Assembly: GCA_000432335.1 (NCBI GenBank) | Contig: HF995343.1 | Location: forward strand, 52,760 to 58,774 | Length of the DNA: 6,015 nt | Reading direction: 5' to 3' | DNA from: Firmicutes bacterium CAG:646 | GTDB lineage: Bacteria > Bacillota > Clostridia > Lachnospirales > Lachnospiraceae | Shown here: positions 1-6,009 of the stretch, one piece after another | Numbering within the stretch: position 1 is the stretch's first letter | Layout of the letters: each line of letters begins with the position of its first letter | The notes under the pieces: model-generated | What the model was told of the DNA's origin: nothing | Database searches by the model: none | What the model saw: only the letters and a program-made list of their open reading frames with translations | Program-made: the position numbers and the translations under genes

Positions 1-245
1 GAGAGCAGGTGAGACTGACCGCCACAGAATACAAGATTGTGGAACTGCTTATGAGTCATCCGGGTTATGTGTTTTCAGCGGAAGAAATATACAGTCAGAT
101 CTGGCAGGAGGACGCTTACGGTGTGGAAAATACAGTGATGGTACATATTCGGAGAATCCGTGAGAAGATTGAAATCACTCCGAAAAATCCAAAATATTTG
201 AAGGTGGTGTGGGGAATTGGATACAAAATCGAAAAGTTTGAATAA
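1..245 (+). CDS. Response regulator, OmpR/PhoB family, C-terminal DNA-binding domain (5'-truncated)
   Basis: The reading frame is already open at base 3 and runs to TAA at 243-245, so the receiver domain lies upstream of the window; the GTG at base 9 falls inside the domain and is not the start. The 80 visible residues form a complete winged-helix domain of the Trans_reg_C type. They open with the first-helix motif LTATEYKIVELL, continue with helix 2 (VFSAEEIYSQIW) and the recognition helix NTVMVHIRRIREKIE, and end in the C-terminal hairpin YLKVVWGIGYKI. The VHIRRIREK...VVWGIGYKIEK ending closely resembles VanR. By family knowledge it is a cytoplasmic transcription factor phosphorylated by its partner kinase, and the kinase gene overlaps its 3' end. 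The target promoters cannot be read here; control of its own operon is inference. Family assignment is secure, regulon unknown. Confidence 0.93.
   Translation, partial: EQVRLTATEYKIVELLMSHPGYVFSAEEIYSQIWQEDAYGVENTVMVHIRRIREKIEITPKNPKYLKVVWGIGYKIEKFE
201..207 (+). promoter_or_regulatory. Ribosome binding site deciding the TTG start of the kinase
   Basis: AAGGTGG lies 9 nt before TTG 217, inside the regulator gene. The kinase frame opens only after a TGA at 199-201, so TTG 217 is the first possible start. The first ATG nearby (255) is out of frame. A second in-frame TTG at 238 has no comparable Shine-Dalgarno sequence. Confidence 0.6.
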
Positions 246-1845
246 AGCTGCAGAATGGAGTGTACTGGGGATTCTTTGTGTAGTCTTTACCGTGGTGTGT
301 ACCTATACCAGGATCTTTTGGGTCTATCAAAGGGCAGGGTGGTATTGGGGAAAAAGAGGGATTCTGTTTTTTACGGTGAGTTTTTGGGTGGGGCTGGGAT
401 TCAGCGCGGTACTTGTTATTCTTTTCCTTTGGCGTCTCTATCAGATGTATAAGAAAAATATTTTTTCGGGAAATTGGAACGCAGGATCGGAGCGAAGCAG
501 GAAAGTGGACAGGATCAATACAGAACTGCTGCTTCTTTTTCTTGGACTCAGTGGATATCACTGTATGGACGCTTGGAAGTTTCGGTGGAATGACCTCTAT
601 ATTTGGGACAAATATTTTCTGGAAAGCATTTATCAGGTTCTGGGATTTTCTCTGGAGTTTCTGCTTACGGCGCTGATTTTCTGGTTTTGTGTGTGGATTC
701 TTCTGCGCCAGTGGAGGGGTGGGATATTGGAAGAGACTTCTCTGATTTTAAAGGGGCGAAGGAACTATCTGGAGCGTACTTCTTTAGAAAAACGGATTCA
801 GAAACGGAAAAAGGGTTCGTTGATTCTGGCGGTAATTTTGAGCGGACTGATCGTCTGGATGGGATTTTTATCTTTTGCTACGGGAAGTGATTTTCCCGGT
901 ATTGCCAATATGGTTTTAGGCGTGTTCTGCCTGATTTTCTTTTTCAAATCTATTTTTCAGAGCAGACTGGGAAGAGAGACGGGAAAACTGGTGGAGCAGA
1001 TCGGGTGTATCACCAGAGGAGAAAAAATCCCGGAACAGTCGGCGCTTTCTGAGGAAGCGCTCTTATATGAAGCTTCTTTGCAGCTGCAGAACATAGGAGA
1101 GGCGATGGAAAAAAGTATTCAAAAGCAGGTACAGGCAGAGCGATTGAAGATCGATCTGATTACCAATGTGTCCCATGATCTGAAGACACCGCTCACTTCT
1201 ATGCGGGGCTATACGGATCTTTTGAAAATGGAGGAACTGAGTGATGAGGCGCGGGATTATGTGGAAATCATTTCCGTGAAGCAGGAACAGTTGAAAAATA
1301 TGATTCAGGATTTATTTGAATTATCCAAGGCAAACAGCGGGGCGGAGCCTTTTGTGATGGAAAAGCTGGATATGAAAAAGTTGCTGGAGCAGACGATGGC
1401 AGATATGGCGGATGCGATTGAAAACAGCGCTCAGATCATACGAACACATTTTGACGGAGAACCACTGTTCTTTCTGGGGGATAATGGAAAGATGTACCGG
1501 GTGGTACAGAATCTTTTGGGAAATGCTTTGAAGTATTCCATGCCGGGAACGAGGATTTACTTGGATGCAGAAAAGCAGGATGGAAAAATTAAGATGTGTC
1601 TGAAGAATATTGCGGCGTATGAGATGGATTTTTCGCCGGAAGAGATTACAGAGCGGTTTGTCCGGGGAGACAAATCCAGAAGTACCGAAGGGCATGGGCT
1701 GGGACTCGCCATCGCTTCCAGTTTTGTGAAAAATATGGGAGGTGCGCTTCGGGTAGAAATTGATGGAGATCTGTTCAAAGTATGGATGGAGTTTCCGGAA
1801 GTGAAGGAAAAAAGGACAACAAGTGGAGACAAAAAAGAGGTGTAG
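217..1845 (+). CDS. Membrane sensor histidine kinase, VanS-like, partner of the upstream regulator
   Basis: This 542-residue protein should sense an envelope signal and phosphorylate the regulator encoded just upstream; the two genes overlap by 29 nt. Hydrophobic segments lie near residues 13-35, 47-73, 137-163, 200-221 and 226-245, with a weak one near 103-113, giving a five- or six-helix sensor with no large extracellular domain. The dimerisation/phosphotransfer domain spans about 308-374, with the H-box VSHDLKTPLT and phospho-acceptor His320. The ATPase domain spans about 418-528, with the N-box QNLLGNALKYS (Asn432, Asn436), an F-box ERFVRGDKSR at 479-488, and the G2 box GHGLGLAIA at 492-500. 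The usual DxGxG G1 box is absent; KNIAAYEMDFSPEE occupies that place. I recall this variant from other clostridial VanS-like kinases, so it need not mean inactivity. No other start is better placed. The ligand is not predictable; the neighbours suggest cell-wall or surface-polymer status. Confidence 0.93.
   Translation: MDTKSKSLNKAAEWSVLGILCVVFTVVCTYTRIFWVYQRAGWYWGKRGILFFTVSFWVGLGFSAVLVILFLWRLYQMYKKNIFSGNWNAGSERSRKVDRINTELLLLFLGLSGYHCMDAWKFRWNDLYIWDKYFLESIYQVLGFSLEFLLTALIFWFCVWILLRQWRGGILEETSLILKGRRNYLERTSLEKRIQKRKKGSLILAVILSGLIVWMGFLSFATGSDFPGIANMVLGVFCLIFFFKSIFQSRLGRETGKLVEQIGCITRGEKIPEQSALSEEALLYEASLQLQNIGEAMEKSIQKQVQAERLKIDLITNVSHDLKTPLTSMRGYTDLLKMEELSDEARDYVEIISVKQEQLKNMIQDLFELSKANSGAEPFVMEKLDMKKLLEQTMADMADAIENSAQIIRTHFDGEPLFFLGDNGKMYRVVQNLLGNALKYSMPGTRIYLDAEKQDGKIKMCLKNIAAYEMDFSPEEITERFVRGDKSRSTEGHGLGLAIASSFVKNMGGALRVEIDGDLFKVWMEFPEVKEKRTTSGDKKEV
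1836..1840 (+). promoter_or_regulatory. Ribosome binding site of the glycosyltransferase gene
   Basis: AGAGG ends 8 nt before ATG 1849 and lies inside the last codons of the kinase gene. With a gap of only 3 nt between the kinase stop and this start, there is no space for a promoter, which supports co-transcription and possible translational coupling. Confidence 0.6.
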
Positions 1846-1848
1846 GAT

Positions 1849-2841
1849 ATGGAAAAAATTTCAATCGTAATTCCCTGTTATAATGAAGAAGAAGCAATTC
1901 CTGTATATTATGAAGAGATGAAAAAAATTATGCTTTTTATGAAACAGGTAAAATTTGAACTGTTATTTGTGGATGACGGGTCCAGTGACCACACGTTGGA
2001 AGAAATGCGAACGCTTTCCCACCGGGATAAAAGATGCCGATACCTGTCTTTTTCCAGAAATTTTGGAAAAGAGGCGGCGATTTATGCGGGACTTTCTAAT
2101 GCGGTGGGAGATTATGTGGTAGTGATGGATGTGGATTTGCAGGATCCCCCGGCGCTGCTGCCTCAGATGTATGCGCTGCTGGAAAAAGAAGATTGTGATT
2201 GTGTGGCTACTCGTCGTTCTGATCGGGAGGGGGAGCCGAAAATCCGCTCGTTTTTGTCGGAAAATTTTTATCGGTTGATAAATAAGATATCCAGTACAGA
2301 AATTGTGGAGGGAGCCAGAGATTATCGCATGATGAAGCGAAAAATGGTAGATGCGGTACTTTCTATGAGCGAATATAATCGATTCTCCAAGGGAATTTTT
2401 CAGTGGGTAGGTTTTCGTACCACCTGGCTGGAGTTTAAGAATACGGAGCGCTGCGCAGGGGAGACGAAATGGTCTTTGCGAAAATTATTTTCCTATTCTC
2501 TGGATGGAATCATGGGATTTTCCGTAGCGCCATTGTCTCTGGCTTCGGCGGCGGGGATTCTGTTTTGTGTTCTCTCTTTTTTGATGGCTCTTGTGATCGC
2601 AGTCCGCACGTTGATTTTCGGAGATCCGGTAGCAGGTTGGACCTCCCTGATATGTATTATCTTCCTGGTGGGCGGGATTCAGCTTTTTTGTACCGGAATT
2701 TTGGGGCAATATCTGGCGAAAACGTATCTTGAGACAAAGCACAGACCGATATACATATTGAAAGAATCCAGTGGAGAAAAAGAAGCAGAGGAAAAGAAAA
2801 TCTGTGAGGGACAGCGGTATGAAAAAGTTATGGAAAGATAA
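1849..2841 (+). CDS. Family 2 glycosyltransferase, CsbB/GtrB/dolichyl-phosphate-mannose-synthase type
   Basis: This 330-residue protein should transfer a sugar from a nucleotide donor to undecaprenyl phosphate at the cytoplasmic membrane face. The GT-A fold starts at once with SIVIPCYNEEEA (residues 5-16), followed by VDDGSSD at 41-47 and the metal-binding DVD at 94-96 in MDVDLQDPP. ARDYRMM (156-162) and NRFSKGIFQWVGF (177-189) follow, then GETKWSL at 204-210 just before the membrane part. Two transmembrane segments at about 224-255 and 265-289 and a lysine/glutamate-rich cytoplasmic tail complete the usual architecture; length is normal for the family. The catalytic motifs look intact. Its 3' end overlaps the YfhO-like gene, matching the CsbB plus YfhO partnership that adds GlcNAc to lipoteichoic acid in B. 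subtilis. The sugar itself cannot be read from sequence; glucose, GlcNAc and mannose are all possible. No GtcA-like flippase gene lies in the window. Confidence 0.93.
   Translation: MEKISIVIPCYNEEEAIPVYYEEMKKIMLFMKQVKFELLFVDDGSSDHTLEEMRTLSHRDKRCRYLSFSRNFGKEAAIYAGLSNAVGDYVVVMDVDLQDPPALLPQMYALLEKEDCDCVATRRSDREGEPKIRSFLSENFYRLINKISSTEIVEGARDYRMMKRKMVDAVLSMSEYNRFSKGIFQWVGFRTTWLEFKNTERCAGETKWSLRKLFSYSLDGIMGFSVAPLSLASAAGILFCVLSFLMALVIAVRTLIFGDPVAGWTSLICIIFLVGGIQLFCTGILGQYLAKTYLETKHRPIYILKESSGEKEAEEKKICEGQRYEKVMER
2806..2810 (+). promoter_or_regulatory. Ribosome binding site deciding the start of the YfhO-like gene
   Basis: GAGGG ends 8 nt before ATG 2819. An in-frame GTG at 2771 would add 16 highly basic residues but has no good Shine-Dalgarno sequence and would overlap the glycosyltransferase by 71 nt instead of 23. 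The ATG is therefore preferred. Confidence 0.65.
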
Positions 2842-5404
2842 AAAAGTCTGGATTCTGCTGGGACTCAGTCTTTTTCTTTGCTGGCTCTTTGTGGGACAAT
2901 ATGGGATTTTCGGTTCCAGAGTGGATTGGCTCAGTCAGCACAGTGTAATCCCGGATTACTTTCGGAAAAGATTCTATGAAACGGGCAGTTTATTCCCGGA
3001 TATGGCATGGAATCTGGGCGGGGGACAAAATATTTACAATTATTCCTACTATGGATTGTTCAATCCAGTCATTCTATTTTCCTACCTTCTTCCTTTTCTC
3101 CCCATGGATCTCTATATCATGGGGAGCAGCGCCCTTTGTTATGGTGTGTCTGTGGCGTTATTTTATGGATGGATGCGGGAAAAAAAGGAATTTTCCGGGC
3201 AGGTATTGCTTGGAATTTCCTGTATGTTTGCATTGGCGGCGCCGCTGATCTACCATTCCTATAATCAACTGATGTTTGTGAATTATATGCCGTTTTTGCT
3301 TTTGGCTCTGAGGGGAACCGATCTTTACTTTACAGAAAAGAAGAGAGGACTTTTGCTCCTTGGAGTGGTGGGGATGATCCTTTCCAGTTTCTATTTTAGT
3401 ATCGGCGGTTTTGTGGTATTGGGGCTCTATGGTTTCAGCACGTATCTTCTTACCTCCATGCAGGAGTTTTGGAATCGAGGTGTGCGGTATGTAGGAAATC
3501 TCCTTTTGGGGACAGCGCTTTGCGGAATTTTGCTGATTCCCACGGCAATCTCGATATTCTTCGGCAGAACAGAGGGAGGACAGGCAGTGGGGGAGCTTCC
3601 CTTTTTTGATTTTGTTCCCATGAGATTTTTGTATACTCCGTATGGATTGGGGCTTACCACACTGGCAGTGGTTGCTTTGGCAGCTGGGATTTTCAGAAAA
3701 AATAGCTGGAGGGAAAAAGTTCTGCCGGGAAGTTTGCTTGTGGTTTTTTGTGTTTCGGTGTTTTGCTGTCTGCTAAACGGCGGACTTTACATGAAGAACA
3801 AAGTTTTTATTCCTTTTTTGCCGCTGGTGTGCCTTCAAACTGCCCGCTATGTTCAGGGATTGCCTGGAGAACTGTCGTATCAGTGGGGAGGGCGTTTTGC
3901 GAAATTTTTTAATGGAGCGATGGAACTTTTGCCGGGACTTTTGGTGGCAGGTCTGATTTTCTGGAAAAGAGACAGCGGTTCTTTTGAAAAAATCTGGCTG
4001 GGTGTTTTGGCAGATGTTTTTTTGGTGATCCTTCTTGGAATTTGGTACAAAAGAAAAGGGGGGATTCCATGGCAGATCTGGGTATCTTGTGTGATCTTAT
4101 TTTTTAGCGACTGGAGCGTAAACCGGTACAGTCAGTACATTCTCGGAGAGAAAGAGTATGCAGGGTATACCGACTCTGCAAGAGAACAGGCGGTGCAGGA
4201 GATTCTCAGGGAGGATGGGGACTGGTATCGGATGGATCAGGTAGGAGATGGGTCGATGAATCAGGCGAACCTCAATCGCATTTTGGATGAACGGCAGAAT
4301 ATTACATCTATATACTCCTCTTCTTTTCACCCGGAATATCTACAGTTTCGCAATGAAATTTTTCAGTTAAATGAACCGTTTCGGAATAATATGATGCAGT
4401 CTCAGACGGATAATCCCTGTTTCCTTACGTTTATGGGAGTGCGGTATGTGCTGGCGCCCTGGGCGCCGGATGGTTACGAGAAGGTGAAAGATCTTGGAGA
4501 ATATCAGATTTATAAAAAGGAATCGGTGGCGCCGATGATTTATGCCACGGATCAGGTGATAGATGAAAGCGTATACCGGGAACTGGAATTTCCCATGAAT
4601 CAGACCGTATTGCTTTCCCGGGCTGCAGTGCCTGAAGCAAAAGAGACGCAGACCCTTCCAGAGGGAATGAAAGACTGTGGATTTGAGCTCCCTGAGATTG
4701 GGACAAAGCTTCCCCAGGGGCAGGAAGAAAAGCTTGTGATCCAGAAGACGGAAGACGGTTATGAGATTACGGCAACAGAAGAGGTGGAAGTGAAAGCGCA
4801 GCTTACCGGAGCAGATAAAGAAGATACGCTTTTTGCCGCAACCTTTCAGGTAGAAAACCTTCAGCCGAAAAAAGATATGTATATCCGGCTGCAGGAGCAG
4901 ACAAATCGTCTTACTGACATACGGGACGAGTACGCCAACCAAAATACGGAATTTAGCTATATGGTCACACGGGACGAGGAAAATCAGGTGACAGTAAAAC
5001 TGGGACCTGGTCACTATCGGATTCATGATATCCGGGCATTTACCGGAAATGTAAAAAACCTTCAGAATCCAGAGCTGTATCGCAGCGCTTTTCAGGCAGA
5101 AGGAGGGGGACCGGATGGCGATACGGTGCGGGGCAGTATTCAGGTAAAAGAGGATGGCTACCTGATCACCAGCATTCCTTATGACGAACATTTCACCCTG
5201 CGCATCGATGGACAGGAGACAGAACTTGTGAAAGTAAATACGGCATTTCTGGGAGCGAAGATAAATGCGGGAGAGCATCAGATAGAGATTCTTTACCATG
5301 CTCCCGGAAAAAAGGCGGGCATGGCGCTTAGCATCTGCGGAGGAGTGCTCCTAGCAGCAGGAACTATCAGAAAAAAGAGAAGAGAAACCGGGGGATGGGG
5401 ATAA
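2819..5404 (+). CDS. YfhO-family polytopic membrane protein, probable lipid-linked-sugar transferase (GT-C-like)
   Basis: From ATG 2819 the protein has 861 residues, typical of the YfhO family. A first membrane helix at about 10-27 is followed by a conserved-looking extracytoplasmic loop (SRVDWLSQHSVIPDYFRKRF at 33-52, then WNLGGGQNIYNYSYYG and FNPV). About ten to twelve more hydrophobic segments run to residue 433. A soluble region of roughly 400 residues, predicted outside the cell, then leads to a last helix at about 832-850 and a basic tail. The end reads like other YfhO proteins: SIPYDEHFTLRIDG, AFLGAKINAGEHQIEILY and HAPGKKAGMALSI. Asp36 in the first loop is a candidate catalytic acid by analogy with GT-C enzymes; that is inference. 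In B. subtilis, YfhO takes sugar from the CsbB lipid product and glycosylates lipoteichoic acid; the overlap with a CsbB-like gene argues for the same division of labour. The acceptor could instead be another surface polymer. Confidence 0.88.
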   Translation: MKKLWKDKKVWILLGLSLFLCWLFVGQYGIFGSRVDWLSQHSVIPDYFRKRFYETGSLFPDMAWNLGGGQNIYNYSYYGLFNPVILFSYLLPFLPMDLYIMGSSALCYGVSVALFYGWMREKKEFSGQVLLGISCMFALAAPLIYHSYNQLMFVNYMPFLLLALRGTDLYFTEKKRGLLLLGVVGMILSSFYFSIGGFVVLGLYGFSTYLLTSMQEFWNRGVRYVGNLLLGTALCGILLIPTAISIFFGRTEGGQAVGELPFFDFVPMRFLYTPYGLGLTTLAVVALAAGIFRKNSWREKVLPGSLLVVFCVSVFCCLLNGGLYMKNKVFIPFLPLVCLQTARYVQGLPGELSYQWGGRFAKFFNGAMELLPGLLVAGLIFWKRDSGSFEKIWLGVLADVFLVILLGIWYKRKGGIPWQIWVSCVILFFSDWSVNRYSQYILGEKEYAGYTDSAREQAVQEILREDGDWYRMDQVGDGSMNQANLNRILDERQNITSIYSSSFHPEYLQFRNEIFQLNEPFRNNMMQSQTDNPCFLTFMGVRYVLAPWAPDGYEKVKDLGEYQIYKKESVAPMIYATDQVIDESVYRELEFPMNQTVLLSRAAVPEAKETQTLPEGMKDCGFELPEIGTKLPQGQEEKLVIQKTEDGYEITATEEVEVKAQLTGADKEDTLFAATFQVENLQPKKDMYIRLQEQTNRLTDIRDEYANQNTEFSYMVTRDEENQVTVKLGPGHYRIHDIRAFTGNVKNLQNPELYRSAFQAEGGGPDGDTVRGSIQVKEDGYLITSIPYDEHFTLRIDGQETELVKVNTAFLGAKINAGEHQIEILYHAPGKKAGMALSICGGVLLAAGTIRKKRRETGGWG

Positions 5405-5477
5405 GCAAAGGAAAAAAGCCAGGAAATTACCAGGAAAACGGCAGAACAAAAAAAATGAAAAAAATATCCCATATGGC

Positions 5478-5525
5478 GGCTTGTGAGAATAAGACAAACA
5501 AGATATCATAAGGCTTGTGAAAATA
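5478..5525 (+). repeat. Short direct repeat GGCTTGTGARAATA, two copies
   Basis: GGCTTGTGAGAATA at 5478-5491 recurs as GGCTTGTGAAAATA at 5512-5525, with one mismatch and a 34-nt period. The first copy contains the -35 element of the promoter proposed at 5481-5509, and the second lies at its predicted transcription start. This could be a regulator-binding pair or a chance/slippage duplication. Confidence 0.5.
5481..5509 (+). promoter_or_regulatory. Candidate sigma-A promoter for a small RNA
   Basis: TTGTGA (5481-5486), a 17-bp spacer and TATCAT (5504-5509) match the vegetative consensus at 4/6 and 5/6 positions with ideal spacing. Transcription would begin near 5516. It lies about 75 bp past the operon's last stop codon and faces the terminator at 5627-5688. 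AT-rich DNA gives such matches by chance fairly often. Confidence 0.4.
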
Positions 5526-5688
5526 CTTTTCATAATGTCAGTGCTTTTTGCATCCTCCACAATTATTGCAAAAAGTAACCCATAAGTATCGTGCGAAAGC
5601 ACACATAACATCCTTAAGTTTGTAACAAAAGAAACCGCAGAATTGACGGATAGGAGACACATATCTGTAGATTCTGCGGTTTCTTTTT
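5516..5688 (+). ncRNA. Candidate small regulatory RNA (or structured 3' UTR) with a UCCUCC loop
   Basis: A promoter-like element, internal hairpins and an intrinsic terminator frame an RNA of about 170 nt with no credible protein. Hairpin 1 pairs CTTTTTGCA (5544-5552) with TGCAAAAAG (5567-5575), and its 14-nt loop begins with TCCTCC (5553-5558). Hairpin 2 is GTGC-GAAA-GCAC (5591-5602), a short stem capped by a stable GNRA tetraloop. The third hairpin is the terminator. Unpaired C-rich UCCUCC loops are known in Gram-positive small RNAs that bind Shine-Dalgarno sequences, so an antisense-to-RBS role is a reasonable inference. The same RNA could instead be the 3' end of the operon message, or be processed from it. 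I do not recognise a named RNA family. Confidence 0.35.
5627..5688 (+). terminator. Strong intrinsic (rho-independent) terminator
   Basis: AAAAGAAACCGCAGAAT (5627-5643) pairs perfectly over 17 bp with 5671-5687. After a G-U pair (5644/5670) and a G/A mismatch, seven more pairs form between 5646-5652 and 5662-5668, closing on a 9-nt loop (5653-5661). The descending arm ends in the U-rich tract TTTCTTTTT. The A-rich 5' flank means it may also stop transcription coming from the right. It lies about 220 nt after the operon's last gene with no clearer terminator before it. Confidence 0.9.
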
Positions 5689-5738
5689 GCTGAAACTTGT
5701 AGTGCGAGTAATAGAAGTTGCTATGCTTTTTCCAAAGT

Positions 5739-5766
5739 TTGTTTGTTCCAGATGAGGAAGTATACT
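5739..5766 (+). promoter_or_regulatory. Possible sigma-A promoter reading rightward
   Basis: TTGTTT (5739-5744), a 16-bp spacer and TATACT (5761-5766) form a fair promoter match. The expected start near 5773 is just ahead of the first copy of the repeat motif at 5781-5797, which would suit an operator. No gene follows within the window, so the promoter, if real, serves a leader, small RNA or a gene past the right edge. Confidence 0.3.
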
Positions 5767-5780
5767 TTTTAGAAATCTTG

Positions 5781-6009
5781 AAAAAATATCACCATTTCCT
5801 AGGTTGCTTTTGCACAATATCTTTGAGAAATAGAATAATTGCATTGAGAAATATTACAAAATTACAGTTTTCAAAAAATGTCACCATTTTTTAAAGGAAA
5901 AAGTGGTGACATTTTTTGAAATCAGGAAAAAAGTATCTTTTTAATAGCAAAATAAAGAATTTTCGGAGGGAAATCACCTAAATTTCTCTGAAAAGTGGTG
6001 ACACTTTTT
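5781..6009. repeat. Four-copy inverted/direct repeat array, core TGTCACCA/TGGTGACA
   Basis: Copy A AAAAAATATCACCATTT (5781-5797) and copy B AAAAAATGTCACCATTT (5873-5889) differ at one base and are offset by 92 bp. Copies C (5899-5917) and D (5991-6009), both AAAAGTGGTGACAYTTTTT, are the reverse orientation and are also offset by 92 bp. The array is therefore symmetric about base 5895. The DNA between copies is only weakly similar between the two halves. Possible roles are regulator binding, a palindromic mobile element, or the multiple terminal repeats of an insertion sequence; the sequence shows the repeats but not the role. Confidence 0.8.
5869..5921. repeat. Near-perfect 24-bp palindrome with 5-nt loop; possible bidirectional terminator
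   Basis: Bases 5869-5892 pair with 5898-5921 over 24 bp, with only one wobble (T5887-G5903), around the loop AAAGG (5893-5897). The GC-containing core TGTCACCA/TGGTGACA is flanked by A6 on one side and T6 on the other, the layout of a bidirectional intrinsic terminator. The stem is otherwise AT-rich. As DNA, the same sequence is an ideal dimer-binding site or cruciform. It forms the centre of the four-copy array. Confidence 0.7.

Noticed and set aside
2771..2818. GTG 2771 as an earlier start for the YfhO-like protein
   Set aside because: It lacks a good ribosome binding site and adds a poly-basic leader that is really the other-frame reading of the glycosyltransferase tail. ATG 2819 has GAGGG at ideal distance.
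4367..5299. Long minus-strand open frame of 310 codons opposite the YfhO-like gene
   Set aside because: The plus frame shows recognisable YfhO-family sequence throughout. The antisense frame lacks any recognised domain, is rich in Ile/Leu/His/Arg as expected from reverse-reading, and has no operon context.
5455..5511. 18-codon plus-strand frame starting ATGAAAAAAATATCC
   Set aside because: Only a weak purine stretch precedes it, and it overlaps the candidate promoter. A short frame beginning with a run of A is expected by chance.
5535..5585. 16-codon plus-strand frame (MSVLFASSTIIAKSNP) inside the candidate small RNA
   Set aside because: It has no Shine-Dalgarno sequence and its codons coincide with the hairpin 1 stem and loop. 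A dual-function RNA cannot be excluded but is unsupported.
5351..5662. Minus-strand open frame of 103 codons across the operon end and intergenic region
   Set aside because: It starts inside the terminator hairpin, ends within the YfhO-like gene, and has no recognisable domain. The hairpins and U-tract explain the region better.
5614..5844. Minus-strand open frame of 76 codons
   Set aside because: It runs through the whole intrinsic terminator and low-complexity AT-rich DNA, with no recognisable protein sequence.
5781..6009. The repeat array as a CRISPR array
   Set aside because: Copies are in both orientations, spacers are 70-80 bp on the outside but under 10 bp in the middle, and the spacer DNA is AT-rich. 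This is not CRISPR architecture.
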